Positions 53,217 through 62,763 of a DNA stretch of 64,000 nucleotides are shown piece after piece. Source of the DNA: Piscinibacterium candidicorallinum. Its GTDB lineage: Bacteria > Pseudomonadota > Gammaproteobacteria > Burkholderiales > Burkholderiaceae_C. The notes under the pieces were generated by a model. The model was not told the origin of the DNA, did no database searches, and saw only the letters and a list, made by a program, of their open reading frames with translations. The position numbers were made by a program, and so were the translations under genes. Position 1 is the stretch's first letter. The number at the start of each line of letters is the position of its first letter. The DNA is taken from NCBI RefSeq assembly GCF_047549485.1, contig NZ_CP180191.1:1922001-1986000 (forward strand), read 5' to 3'.

Positions 53217-55702
53217 GCAACGCGCTTTCGAAAGGCCCCGACGGCTTCGTCACGCATCGACTTGAGCAGTGCCAATTGCGCTGCCGGCAAGTTTGGTGCG
53301 GTGCGTGATCCGTAATCTGCATAGATAAAGCCGAGTGTTCGACCGTCAAGCGTCAGGCTCATGAACAGGAGGCTTCGCACCGCTCGCCCCTGAGCCAGGC
53401 CGCGCGGCAAGCGCGAGCGAACGGAGTCCACCTGGGCATCAGCGATGAAAACATCGGTCTTGCGCTGCGCGAGCAAAGCGAAGAGTTCGTCCTTTGCATC
53501 AAGGTCAACTTCGAACAAGGGCTTCAGACCGGCTGCGGCAGAAGCATCATCTGCTTCCAGCACGACGGGGCGGACCTGCTGCAACCGCACGTCCTTCAAG
53601 GCAAGCACGGTCAGGCTGAAGCCCATTGCCCGATGCATCGCACCGAGCACCTGCGCCAGGCGCTCACTGACACTGCCTGCCGCCGTCGCTCCACGCATGC
53701 GAGCCAGAGCCTCTTGCAGTGCAGCTTCTATGCCACCCGCAGGCTCAGGCACACCGAACTCACGCGGCTCTACCGCTTGGGTTTTCGTGGCGCCTGAGGC
53801 GCTGCCTCGCTGCACCGTCGCCAATGCAGAAATTGATCCGATCACGAAGGTGTTGTCCAGTGCCCGCTGCGGGTTGCTTGATGCAGGCGGCTCACTTTCC
53901 GGCAATCCACGCCAGCGCTGCACAATCTGCCCCGGCATGCGGCTGAGGTCCAGACGCAGTGCCTGAGCATCATCCAGAAAGGGCTGCATGGCGGCATCCA
54001 CGATGCGTCTTAGGCCTTGCTCGGAATCCGGCCATGCCTTGCGATACTTCTTGACCAAGCGTGAAAGTGCCGCGTCGTGCTCTTCCGTCGGCGTACTCGT
54101 TGCGATCTCTCGCAGGTCAACTGCCAAATCCGTTGCCACCCGCAACGCATGCTGCTCATCACGCCGATCCGTCCGATCCAGTTCTGGCTGTGAAAGCGCA
54201 GTCATGCAGCGCAGGAGACCGTCGGGCATGTTCCAGCCCTTGGCCGCATGCGTACCCACATGCTGCGGAGTAACACCCAGCACCTGGGCGCATGCATCAT
54301 CAAAGCGGCTCCCGGCATCCACCATGCGATCGATCCGTTCGCACTCGTGCGGAAAGTAGAAGCGAACGAGAACCGCGCCGAGGTTGCGGAACACGCCAGC
54401 CGTGAAAGCCTGTTCCTTGATCCGCCGATGCTGTCGGGCGAGCAACTCGCGGCCGATCGCACCGGCAAGCAGGCTGTTGATCATCTCGTGCTGCAGCCTT
54501 GCCGCCTGCGCCCGGTCTGGCAGGTGTTCGAGCAGCAGCATCGACAAGGCCAGCGCACGCACCGTGTCGAAGCCCATGATCATGATGGCGTGCGAGATGC
54601 TGCTGATGCCGCCGAGGTGCCCGTACTGCGCGGAGTTGACGTGGCGCAGCAGCTTGGTCATGAGCGCCATATCCTGCATTAGCAGATCGGACAACTTTCC
54701 CACGCTCTCGGATTCCGAGGCAGACAGGCGATTGACCGCCCGGATAGCGCCGGACAGCGCGGGGAAGTCGCTTCGATGACGCATCCTGCGAAACAACTCG
54801 GTCAACGCTCCGCGAGCCAACGCATCTTCCTCGGGGATGGTTGCCTCGCCGGGCTCCAGATGACCTTGAAGTGCGTCCAGCATCTGCCGGGCGCTGGTGT
54901 AGCGGAGGCTCTCGTCCTTCTCGAGTGCGCGGTTCACCACGGCAATCAATTCGGCTTCGATCCCCTGTGCTCCATTCGGCACGAGCGGCGGTGGCGCCGT
55001 GTTCGCAATCGCGTACATGAGAGCAGGCATCGAGGTCTGTGTGAATGCAGGCTTGCCTGCAAGCATCTCGTAGAGCACGGCGCCGACCGCATATACGTCA
55101 GACGCGGCCGAAAAACGACCGTCGAAGCACTCCGGCGCCATGTAGCGTGGTGAGCCGATGGGTCCGCTCGCGCGCGTGAGCTCGTCAAGATTCGCGCAAG
55201 CCACCCCAAAGTCCATCAAGCGGGTGCGCGAATCGGCGCTGACCATGAGGTTCGCCGGCTTCACGTCACGATGGAGTACGCCCTGTGCATGCGCATGCTC
55301 GAGCGCCTCAAGCAGGTCGATGGCAATCTGGCAAGCGCGCAGCGCAGGCAGCGCGCCTTCACGCTTGAGCAGCGCGGATACCGTTTCGCCTTCGACGTAT
55401 TCGAAGACCAGCGTGCAGTCTTCGCCGGAGTCCAGCGCATCGAACAGCGGCACGATGTTCGGATGTGACAGACGCGCCACGGCTCTGGCCTCATCCATGA
55501 GGCTTGGCCCGGCAGTGGTCGATGCATCCGGATGCACCGTCTTGAGCGCAACACTCCGGCCCAGTCGCATGTCGGTGGCACGCAGCACCTGACCCTGCGC
55601 GCCACGGCCGATGACGGCCTCGACGCGGAAGCGTTCGGGCGCGGGCGAGCTGGCAACTGCTTGGGTTCGGGACATCGACAAAAGGCCATCAACGCGGCCC
55701 AT
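53213..55702 (-). CDS. Ser/Thr protein kinase fused to HDOD and GAF domains
   Basis: About 829 residues from ATG 55702 (ATG 55675 or TTG 55747 also possible). The Hanks-type kinase begins at FRVEAVIGRGAQGQVLRATD: Lys in VALKTVHP, catalytic HRDVKPANLMV, MDFGVA, and SPRYMAPE. A central HDOD region contains FPALSGAIRAVNRL, LMTKLLRHVNSAQYG and MGFDTVRALAL (about 315-560). The C-terminal about 160 residues resemble a GAF sensor (ERLAQVLGAMHRAMGFSLTVL). No transmembrane helix; cytosolic signalling is likely. Confidence 0.87.
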   Translation of the reverse strand: MGRVDGLLSMSRTQAVASSPAPERFRVEAVIGRGAQGQVLRATDMRLGRSVALKTVHPDASTTAGPSLMDEARAVARLSHPNIVPLFDALDSGEDCTLVFEYVEGETVSALLKREGALPALRACQIAIDLLEALEHAHAQGVLHRDVKPANLMVSADSRTRLMDFGVACANLDELTRASGPIGSPRYMAPECFDGRFSAASDVYAVGAVLYEMLAGKPAFTQTSMPALMYAIANTAPPPLVPNGAQGIEAELIAVVNRALEKDESLRYTSARQMLDALQGHLEPGEATIPEEDALARGALTELFRRMRHRSDFPALSGAIRAVNRLSASESESVGKLSDLLMQDMALMTKLLRHVNSAQYGHLGGISSISHAIMIMGFDTVRALALSMLLLEHLPDRAQAARLQHEMINSLLAGAIGRELLARQHRRIKEQAFTAGVFRNLGAVLVRFYFPHECERIDRMVDAGSRFDDACAQVLGVTPQHVGTHAAKGWNMPDGLLRCMTALSQPELDRTDRRDEQHALRVATDLAVDLREIATSTPTEEHDAALSRLVKKYRKAWPDSEQGLRRIVDAAMQPFLDDAQALRLDLSRMPGQIVQRWRGLPESEPPASSNPQRALDNTFVIGSISALATVQRGSASGATKTQAVEPREFGVPEPAGGIEAALQEALARMRGATAAGSVSERLAQVLGAMHRAMGFSLTVLALKDVRLQQVRPVVLEADDASAAAGLKPLFEVDLDAKDELFALLAQRKTDVFIADAQVDSVRSRLPRGLAQGRAVRSLLFMSLTLDGRTLGFIYADYGSRTAPNLPAAQLALLKSMRDEAVGAFRKRVA

Positions 55703-55803
55703 GCGCCGCTTATGCCTTGGAGTATCGAGACCCGGAGCGCCTTGCAAGCACGCAAAAAGCCCGCAAATGCACGCTCAGTTCGACCGGTTCCGGTTCGCCC
55801 TGC

Positions 55804-57672
55804 TCAGCGCTTCGTGGGCTTCGAGGCGGTATCGCCTTCTCTTGCTTCTGCCTCGTGCGACCCGGCCTTGTCCGCAGGCGCGGCCTGGGGCACGCTCAGA
55901 TCGAAATCCAGCGCTGTGGGTAGCGAGACATCGAAATCCAGCGGTTCACCGCGGGCGGTTTCCGGAAAGTGCCCGGGCCCAGCCTCACTCGCGTAGCCGG
56001 AAGCAGCCGCTGGCTTGTCCGCGGGTTTGGCAGTTGCCGCCTCCTGCGCATACGCAGGCGCGGAAGCGTCACGTTGAACGTACCCTGCAGGCATCGTCGG
56101 CGGGCTGAAGTCCAGCGCGTCGGGGTCGCGCGTCGGCTCGTCCAGGCCGGGATGCAGGGGCACGGTGTCAACGTGGGTTGCCTGCTTCAGGGCCGCAGCT
56201 GTGTCGTGGCCCAGCTCGTGGTGCTCTACGACCTCGACATTCATCTTGGCGAGCACTTCGCGCTGAGCCGCCTGTGTCATTTCGAAGGTCGAGGTTTCGA
56301 AAAATTCCTTGCTTGCCGGCGCGGCGGACGCACCGCCTGCTGCGATGGGGACCGTTCTGGGTGCCTCGGGCGCTGGCACAGGTGCTGCACGCCGCGGCGC
56401 CGGGGTCGGGGCAGCCGGATGCGACAGCACAGACTCTGGCGAGTCGCTCTCCGGAATCGACGCCCACCACTGTTCCGTCTGGCGTTTGCGCCGTACCGTC
56501 GAAAGGACAAGTAGCAGAACACCCAGAGCCACCGCGCCACCCGCCAGGAGCCATGCCCACCAGCGTTCGAAGAAGCTCTCTTGCGGCGCCGCCGCGGGCG
56601 CCGGAGCAGGCTTTGCGGCCGGTGTGGCAGGCGCCTTGGCGACTTCTGCACGCGACAGTTCGCCGCGAGCCTTTTCGAGCTCGCCACCGACCTGCCCGAG
56701 CCGCGCAGCGAGTTCCTTTTCCTTGGCGATCACGGCCGCAACGGGGTCTTCATCGCGCAGGAAGGCGGCAAGACGTGCCTGCTCGATCGCCATGCGGTGC
56801 GCCCGCACCGGATCTGCGGTCGTTGCGTCCGGCGCGGCCGCAAGACTCGCGATTGAGGACATGCGCAGCTCGCTCGACAGCTTGAGATCGCCACCGGCCA
56901 AACCCAGCTCAATCGCAGGCGCCAGCCTGAGCTGGTCACCGGCAACCGGCTCAGCCCGTCGTGCCGTGGGCCGCGTCTGCGGGCGACGTGCGGGCGGTGC
57001 CTCAGCCGCAGAAGCTGGGCGCGACGCCTTAGCGGCACCGGAAGCCGACCTTGCCGGGCGTGTTTGGCCGGCCGCGGCAGGGGCGCCCGAGGTCTTGGCC
57101 GGAGCCGGTGACGCCTGCGGCTCACTCGACGAAGCGACGGGTGCTGGGGCTCCGGACGGTGCCGCAGCACTCACGACCGGCGGCCGCAGATCGTCCGCGC
57201 CCGGAGGCTCCAGCAGAACGACGAATTCCTTGGTGATCGGGTTGTCGCAGCCCACCTGCACGGCAAAGCGCAATGCTGGCTCAGCGACGGCTGCGCGGGT
57301 GGTGAGCAGCACCGCAGCGGGTCGCGGGAGGCTGTCGAATGCCAGGCGCGGGTTGACGACCGCTGGCGCATCGTCCCCCTTGGGATTCAGCGACCTAACG
57401 CAGTCGGGGTTCAGCTCCTCGCCGGGCTGCAGGCTCAGCGGAATGCGCACCTTCAAGGGCTGGCCGATCTTCGACTGCACTTCGGGGCCACCCACGGACA
57501 ACGCCCACGCCGGCGTGGCAACGCTGCTTATGAAGAGGCAGACGCCCATCACGACCAGCCGCAGGCGCGGCTGATCGTCTTTCGCAGAAAACTCGTTCCG
57601 TTTGTGGTGCGACGGATGCAATCGTGGTTCCTCGTCGGACTGCAGCGGTTCGTTGTGTTTATATATCGTCAA
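55804..57672 (-). CDS. FimV-like inner-membrane protein
   Basis: Up to 622 residues. The true start is uncertain: the only open start upstream is TTG 57672, while ATG 57549 would leave a short signal (MGVCLFISSVATPAWA). A FimV N-terminal domain begins LSVGGPEVQSKIGQPLKVRIPL. A Pro/Ala-rich linker, coiled coil (AKEKELAARLGQVGGELEKA), a single membrane helix (WWAWLLAGGAVALGVLLLVL) and a cytosolic tail with repeated LDF-D/E motifs follow. Usual FimV C-terminal TPR motifs are not obvious. FimV/HubP proteins organise poles and type IV pili. Confidence 0.8.
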   Translation of the reverse strand: MTIYKHNEPLQSDEEPRLHPSHHKRNEFSAKDDQPRLRLVVMGVCLFISSVATPAWALSVGGPEVQSKIGQPLKVRIPLSLQPGEELNPDCVRSLNPKGDDAPAVVNPRLAFDSLPRPAAVLLTTRAAVAEPALRFAVQVGCDNPITKEFVVLLEPPGADDLRPPVVSAAAPSGAPAPVASSSEPQASPAPAKTSGAPAAAGQTRPARSASGAAKASRPASAAEAPPARRPQTRPTARRAEPVAGDQLRLAPAIELGLAGGDLKLSSELRMSSIASLAAAPDATTADPVRAHRMAIEQARLAAFLRDEDPVAAVIAKEKELAARLGQVGGELEKARGELSRAEVAKAPATPAAKPAPAPAAAPQESFFERWWAWLLAGGAVALGVLLLVLSTVRRKRQTEQWWASIPESDSPESVLSHPAAPTPAPRRAAPVPAPEAPRTVPIAAGGASAAPASKEFFETSTFEMTQAAQREVLAKMNVEVVEHHELGHDTAAALKQATHVDTVPLHPGLDEPTRDPDALDFSPPTMPAGYVQRDASAPAYAQEAATAKPADKPAAASGYASEAGPGHFPETARGEPLDFDVSLPTALDFDLSVPQAAPADKAGSHEAEAREGDTASKPTKR

Positions 57673-57881
57673 TTCCCAAGCTTACCAATCGAGCGCGTGC
57701 GCCGCCACGCGGCGGGCGTCTCGCATACCCAACCCGTTGACTCTCCGGGTCGCCAAAGCCGCCTGGGAATCAGCGGAGCGGCCCTCAGGCGCGATCCAGG
57801 CGCCCCGCATCACGGTCTGCGACACTCTCGGCTCCGCACTGTTCCTGCGCTGCATGCCTTGCCGCGCCACCTGCCGCCCAC

Positions 57882-58568
57882 ATGCCTGCCTCACTGAGCA
57901 CCGATCGCATCGACCAGCTGCTGGTCATTTCCGTGACTCGTACCCATCCCGGCGCGCTGCCTGAAACACTGTGTGCAGCGGGCCTCGAGGTCATCGAAAC
58001 CCTGCAGTCGCAATCCGATATCGGCGCGGTGCTGCTGGTACTGAGCCCGCCAGCCGACGCAGCCGGTCCAGCGGACGCGAGCGTCTCGCAAAGCGCCTTG
58101 CAGGCGCTGGACAGCTGGGTCGAGGCGCTGGCTCACGCGGCGCGACCTCTGATTGCCGTTCTGGAGGGCGATGTGGACGCCGCGCTGACGCCGCTTGCGC
58201 TCGCCTGTCCGATGCGCATCGCCGCGCAGCACGGGCAGTGGCAGGCCCCGCAGCCCGGTGGCGGAATCAGCACGCTGCTGGCCGACGCCCTGCCACCCGC
58301 GCTGGCCCATGAGTGGCTGTTGCGTCGCGCCCCGCTGTCGGCGCAGCGACTACACGCTGCAGGCGTCATCAATCTGCTGGCCGCCGAAGGCCAAGTGCTG
58401 CAGGCGGCAATCGATTGGGCGGGCGAGTTCCCGGCAGACGCGCAAGAAGGTGAGGCGCTTCTCGGTCTGATGGCGAGCGCGCGCACCGCGACGCTTGCCG
58501 AGCAACAGGCCGCCGAGCGCCGCGCGCTGCAACGCGCGCAGATCGCCGCGCTGCGCTCGGCTGAGTGA
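57882..58568 (+). CDS. Degenerate enoyl-CoA hydratase/isomerase-like protein
   Basis: 228 residues. The strand-helix pattern (GAVLLVLSPP...WVEALAHAARPLIAVLEGDVDAALTPLALACPMRIAA) follows the crotonase fold, with PLIAVLEG at the place of PVIAAVNG. The oxyanion-hole glycine pair and catalytic glutamates expected there are not conserved, so enzymatic activity is doubtful. The stop overlaps the phosphatase gene's upstream GTG codon. Could be a non-catalytic remnant or a scaffold. Confidence 0.6.
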   Translation: MPASLSTDRIDQLLVISVTRTHPGALPETLCAAGLEVIETLQSQSDIGAVLLVLSPPADAAGPADASVSQSALQALDSWVEALAHAARPLIAVLEGDVDAALTPLALACPMRIAAQHGQWQAPQPGGGISTLLADALPPALAHEWLLRRAPLSAQRLHAAGVINLLAAEGQVLQAAIDWAGEFPADAQEGEALLGLMASARTATLAEQQAAERRALQRAQIAALRSAE

Positions 58569-58576
58569 AGCCGAAG

Positions 58577-59353
58577 ATGACGCCGATGAACCAACCCCTG
58601 CCGCCAAAGGACGCCAACCGCCGGCGCATCTATCTGATGCGCCATGGCGCGGTGACCTACTTCGACCCTGCGGCTGGCCGGGCCGAGGACCCGGAGCATG
58701 TGCCGCTGAATGCGGACGGACGCGCGCAGGCAGACGCGGCCGGCGCAGCCTTCGCCCGTGCCGGCGTGCGCTTTGACCGCGTGATCGTCTCCGGTCTGGC
58801 ACGCACCGTGGAGACGGCCAGCCGCGTGCTTGCGGCCGCCGGGCAGGCACCGACCCTGGAGCATCGGCCCGAGCTGCAGGAAATCCGCGGCGGGCGCCTG
58901 TCTGCCCTGCCCCAGGATGAAGCCGGACTGCGCGAAGCCTTTCTCGGCGCGATTGACGGCGCCCCGTTGCTCGACAAGCGTTTTCTGGGCGGCGAGAGTC
59001 TGGCCGAGCTGTTCGAGCGTGTCGTGCCGGCAATTGACACCCTGCGCGACGATCCGGACTGGGACGTGATGCTTCTGGTGCTGCACGGCGGGGTGAACCG
59101 CGCCATCATCAGCTGGCTGCTCACGGGCGAGCGGCGCTTTCTGGGCGGCATCGCCCAGGCGCCAGCCTGCATCAACGCCCTGGATGTCGGCCCGGCACGG
59201 CACGACGTGGTGCTGCGCATGAGCAACCATTCGCCGCTCGACCCAGTACAGACGCGTACCCGCTCGACCACGATGGAGCAGCTGCTTGCGCAGTTCATGG
59301 CGCTGCGCAGCGTCATCAGAAAGAACACGAGGAATCCGGGAGACCCGACATGA
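58577..59353 (+). CDS. Histidine phosphatase family protein
   Basis: 258 residues from ATG 58577 (a GTG at 58565 overlaps the preceding stop, ATG 58586 also possible). Phosphoglycerate mutase-like fold with RHG motif in IYLMRHGAVTYF, second Arg in SGLARTVETA, Glu in LQEIRGG and His in LVLHGGVNRAI. Active site complete; the substrate is unknown. Overlaps the downstream kinase-like gene by 4 bases, so the two are co-translated. Confidence 0.88.
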   Translation: MTPMNQPLPPKDANRRRIYLMRHGAVTYFDPAAGRAEDPEHVPLNADGRAQADAAGAAFARAGVRFDRVIVSGLARTVETASRVLAAAGQAPTLEHRPELQEIRGGRLSALPQDEAGLREAFLGAIDGAPLLDKRFLGGESLAELFERVVPAIDTLRDDPDWDVMLLVLHGGVNRAIISWLLTGERRFLGGIAQAPACINALDVGPARHDVVLRMSNHSPLDPVQTRTRSTTMEQLLAQFMALRSVIRKNTRNPGDPT

Positions 59354-60420
59354 CCACCGCTGACGAACAGTTTTCAGGCACCCGCGCCTTGGCGGCGAAT
59401 CAGAACCTGGATCTCGCCGCGCTTGAAGCGTGGCTTGGCAGCCACGTGCCCGGCTTCGTGGGCCCCTTGACGATCGAACAATTCAAGGGCGGCCAGTCCA
59501 ACCCGACCTTCAAGCTCATCACGCCGGGCGCCATCTACGTCATGCGCGCCAAACCGGGCCCGGTGGCCAAGCTGCTGCCCAGCGCCCATGCCATCGAACG
59601 CGAGTACGCCGTGATGAAGGCCCTGCAGGACACCGATGTACCGGTGCCGCGCATGCTGGCCCTGTGCGAGGACGAAAGCGTGATCGGCCGCGCCTTTTTC
59701 ATCATGGGTTTCGTGGCCGGCCGCGTGTTCTGGGAGCAGTCCCTGCCCACCCTGACCCCGGCCGAGCGCGCGCCGATCTATGACGAGATGAACCGCGTGA
59801 TCGCGGCGCTGCACAGCGTTGACTACGTCGCCGTAGGTCTGGCGGACTACGGCAAACCCGGCAACTACTTTGAGCGCCAGATCGGCCGCTGGACCAAGCA
59901 GTACAAGGCCAGCGAAACGGAGACCATCGAAGCCATGGATCGGCTCATCGAATGGCTGCCGCAGAACATCCCGGCCGGCGAGAGCGTGGCGATCGTGCAT
60001 GGCGATTTCCGCCTCGACAACCTGATCTTCCACCCCACCGAGCCGCGCGTACTGGCCGTGCTGGACTGGGAACTCTCCACGCTGGGCGACCCGATGGCGG
60101 ACTTCAGCTACCACCTGATGAGCTGGCATATCCCGCCGGGGCAGTTCCGCGGCATTGCCGGCCTCGACCTGGCTGAGCTGAACATCCCCAACGAGCGTGA
60201 ATACGTCGAACGCTACTGCGAACGCACCGGCCGCGCGCCGATTGCGCCGGAGCACATGCGCTTCTACATGGCCTACAACATGTTCCGGCTTGCCGGCATC
60301 CTGCAGGGCATCATGAAGCGCGTGGTGGATGGCACGGCCTCTTCGGCCCAGGCGGTGGCTGCAGGAAAGGCGGCACGGCCGCTGGCGGAGATGGGCTGGA
60401 AGTACGCGCAGAGCCGCTGA
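59350..60420 (+). CDS. Phosphotransferase family protein (APH/ACAD10-like kinase fold)
   Basis: 356 residues. Gly-rich start FKGGQSNPTFKL, Brenner-type catalytic loop IVHGDFRLDNLIFHP and LDWELSTLGDPMADFSYHL are those of the ACAD10/11 N-terminal kinases that phosphorylate 4-hydroxyacyl-CoAs. In bacteria this family often accompanies acyl-CoA metabolism; here only the degenerate crotonase and the CoA transferase are near. Start is ATG 59350. Confidence 0.88.
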   Translation: MTTADEQFSGTRALAANQNLDLAALEAWLGSHVPGFVGPLTIEQFKGGQSNPTFKLITPGAIYVMRAKPGPVAKLLPSAHAIEREYAVMKALQDTDVPVPRMLALCEDESVIGRAFFIMGFVAGRVFWEQSLPTLTPAERAPIYDEMNRVIAALHSVDYVAVGLADYGKPGNYFERQIGRWTKQYKASETETIEAMDRLIEWLPQNIPAGESVAIVHGDFRLDNLIFHPTEPRVLAVLDWELSTLGDPMADFSYHLMSWHIPPGQFRGIAGLDLAELNIPNEREYVERYCERTGRAPIAPEHMRFYMAYNMFRLAGILQGIMKRVVDGTASSAQAVAAGKAARPLAEMGWKYAQSR

Positions 60421-60474
60421 CTGCTTTGTCTCGACCAAATTTGGCCGAAATCAATCTATTCATCAAGATCAAAC

Positions 60475-60510
60475 TGCTGGTTTCCGCATGTTGGATGCGC
60501 GGAAAGCCGG
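60475..60510. repeat. REP-like palindrome, variant copy 5
   Basis: TCCGCA (60483-60488)-N7-TGCGcGGA (60496-60503, one inserted C), with CTGG/CCGG outer pairing. It lies between the convergent APH-kinase and DUF47 genes; GGCCGAAAT-type words flank it (60443, 60532). Confidence 0.65.
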
Positions 60511-60548
60511 TTTGTTTTTGACGTAGATTTGTGGCCGAAAATGAATGA

Positions 60549-61187
60549 TCAACCGCGCCAGCTGCGCTCCAGCACCAGGCCTTCGATGATGTTGGCCACG
60601 TCTTCGGCCTTGTCGGTGATCTGCTCGAGCAGCTCGTAGACCGCCTTGAGCTTGATGAGCTCGCGGGTGTCGGGCTCGTCGCGGAACAGGCGGCTCATCG
60701 CCGCGCGCATCACGTGGTCGGCGTCGCTCTCCAGCTTGTCGATCTGTTCGCACAGGCGCAGGATGCCGTCGCGGTTGCGGCGGCTCACCAGCAGGCCCAC
60801 AGCCTCTTCGAGGCGCTCGGCGCAGGCGACACAGATTTCGGCCAGTTGGATGGCCGCCGGCGTCACGCGCTTGATGTCGTAGAGATAGATGGTCTGCGCC
60901 GTATCCTCGGCCAGATCCAGTACGTCGTCCATCACCGACACGAGCTTGTGGATGGCGTCCGGATGCAGCGGCGCCACGGGTGTGCGCTTGAGCAGCTCGA
61001 TGGTCTGTCGAGTGATTCGGTCGGCGGCTTTCTCGGCGGCTTCGACGTTCTGGGCGCGCAGCTCGCGCTCGGTAGACAGATGCGTCAGAAGCAGCAGCAG
61101 CTCGCGGCAGCCTTGCACGCCCAGCTCGGCATGCTGACTGAAGAGCCTGAAGAAGCGCTGGTTGCCGGGAAGAAAGCGGATCAACAT
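60549..61187 (-). CDS. DUF47 family (PhoU-like) protein
   Basis: 212 residues from ATG 61187 (MLIRFLPGNQRFF). All-helical PhoU-like fold (EAAEKAADRITRQTIELL, DAIHKLVSVMDDVLDLAEDTA, KLESDADHVMRAAMSRL). Members normally sit beside a Pit phosphate transporter and are thought to regulate it. Here no pit gene follows: the stop is next to the REP-like copy 5 and a convergent gene. Confidence 0.9.
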   Translation of the reverse strand: MLIRFLPGNQRFFRLFSQHAELGVQGCRELLLLLTHLSTERELRAQNVEAAEKAADRITRQTIELLKRTPVAPLHPDAIHKLVSVMDDVLDLAEDTAQTIYLYDIKRVTPAAIQLAEICVACAERLEEAVGLLVSRRNRDGILRLCEQIDKLESDADHVMRAAMSRLFRDEPDTRELIKLKAVYELLEQITDKAEDVANIIEGLVLERSWRG

Positions 61188-61293
61188 GGGCGCGAGCTTA
61201 GCTTGCAACCCGCGCTGACTCGTATCGATGGAGACTCCGCTCGAACCTCAGCACAACCCACGCAAAGCAAGATCGGCCTCCCAACGACCGACC

Positions 61294-62694
61294 TCACTCG
61301 CCGTAGGACATGGCGTTGCCACCGGTGTAGTTGGCAAAGCGCGTGAGGTGATTCAGGAAGGTCAGACGCACGGTACCGATGGGCCCGTTACGCTGCTTGC
61401 CGATAATGATCTCGGCCGTGCCCTTGTCCTGCGAGTCCGGGTTGTAGACCTCGTCACGGTAGATGAAGAGGATCACGTCGGCGTCCTGCTCGATGGCGCC
61501 GGACTCGCGCAGGTCGCTCATGACCGGGCGCTTGTTCGGCCGCTGCTCCAGGCTGCGGTTGAGCTGCGACAGCGCGATCACCGGGCAGTTGAGCTCCTTG
61601 GCCAAGCCCTTGAGCGACCGGGAGATCTCGGAAATCTCCGTCGCGCGGTTCTCGCCCGCGGTGTTGGCCGACATCAGCTGCAGGTAGTCGATGATGATCA
61701 GCCCGAGCTTGCCGCACTGGCGCGCCAGGCGCCGCGCGCGGGCACGCAGTTCCAGGGAGTTCAGCGCAGGCGTTTCGTCGATGAACAGCTGTGCGTCCTG
61801 CATGCGCTGGATGGCATGCGTGAGCTTGGGCCAGTCATCCTGCTGCAGGCGGCCGGTGCGCAGGCGCTGACCGTCCAGCGCACCCACCGAGGACAACAGA
61901 CGCATGGCGAGCTGGTTCGCACCCATTTCCATGGAGAACACGGCGACTGGCAGGCCCTCCTGGATGGCAACGTGCTCGCCGATGTTCAGCGAGAACGCGG
62001 TCTTGCCCATCGAGGGACGGCCGGCCACGATGATGAGGTCGCCGGGCTGCAGGCCGGAGGTCATCTTGTCCATGTCATCGAAGCCGCTGGGCGTGCCGGT
62101 GATGTCCGAGGCGTCATTGCGGTGATAGAGCTCGTCGATGCGCTCGACCACCTCGGTCAGCACATCGGGCAGGTTGTGGAAGCCTGCGGCCCCGCGCGCG
62201 CCCTCCTCTGCAATCGCAAACACGCGGCTCTCGGCTTCATCAAGCAACTGCTTGGTGTCCTTGCCCTGCGGGTTGTAGGCGGCGCCTGCAATGTCCTCGG
62301 CCACATTCACGAGCTTGCGAAGCACCGCGCGGTCGCGAACGATCTCGGCGTATCGCCGCACGTTCGCTGCGGACGGCACGGACGTTGCCAGCGCATTCAG
62401 ATACGCCAGACCACCAGCCTCATCAGCCCGCCCTGCGATCTGCAAACTCTCGTAAACCGTGATGACGTCTGCCGGGCGGGACTTCTCAATGAGCTTGGCA
62501 ATGTGCTGCCAGATCAGCCGGTGATCGAAGCGGTAGAAGTCGTCCTCGCGAATCAGATCACCCACCTTGTCCCAGGCGCCGTTGTCCAGCATCAGGCCGC
62601 CCAGTACGGATTGCTCGGCCTCCACCGAATGCGGCGGCACCTTCAGGGCAGCCAGTTGCGGGTCGGTGGAGCGGAGATCGGCGGGAGAATTCAT
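61294..62694 (-). CDS. dnaB: Replicative DNA helicase DnaB
   Basis: 466 residues. N-terminal collar (PHSVEAEQSVLGGLMLDN), linker, RecA-type ATPase with Walker A GRPSMGKTAF, LFIDETP, LIIIDYLQLM and the arginine-finger end. Unwinds DNA at the fork. Follows rpsR-rplI in the usual betaproteobacterial order, but a terminator separates it from rplI and DnaA boxes lie in its promoter gap. Confidence 0.97.
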   Translation of the reverse strand: MNSPADLRSTDPQLAALKVPPHSVEAEQSVLGGLMLDNGAWDKVGDLIREDDFYRFDHRLIWQHIAKLIEKSRPADVITVYESLQIAGRADEAGGLAYLNALATSVPSAANVRRYAEIVRDRAVLRKLVNVAEDIAGAAYNPQGKDTKQLLDEAESRVFAIAEEGARGAAGFHNLPDVLTEVVERIDELYHRNDASDITGTPSGFDDMDKMTSGLQPGDLIIVAGRPSMGKTAFSLNIGEHVAIQEGLPVAVFSMEMGANQLAMRLLSSVGALDGQRLRTGRLQQDDWPKLTHAIQRMQDAQLFIDETPALNSLELRARARRLARQCGKLGLIIIDYLQLMSANTAGENRATEISEISRSLKGLAKELNCPVIALSQLNRSLEQRPNKRPVMSDLRESGAIEQDADVILFIYRDEVYNPDSQDKGTAEIIIGKQRNGPIGTVRLTFLNHLTRFANYTGGNAMSYGE

Positions 62695-62763
62695 CGAGCT
62701 ACTTAAGACCTGAAATCAGATCGACACAAGCGGTCGAGTGTAAGGATGGGTTCGGCCGGCGCG

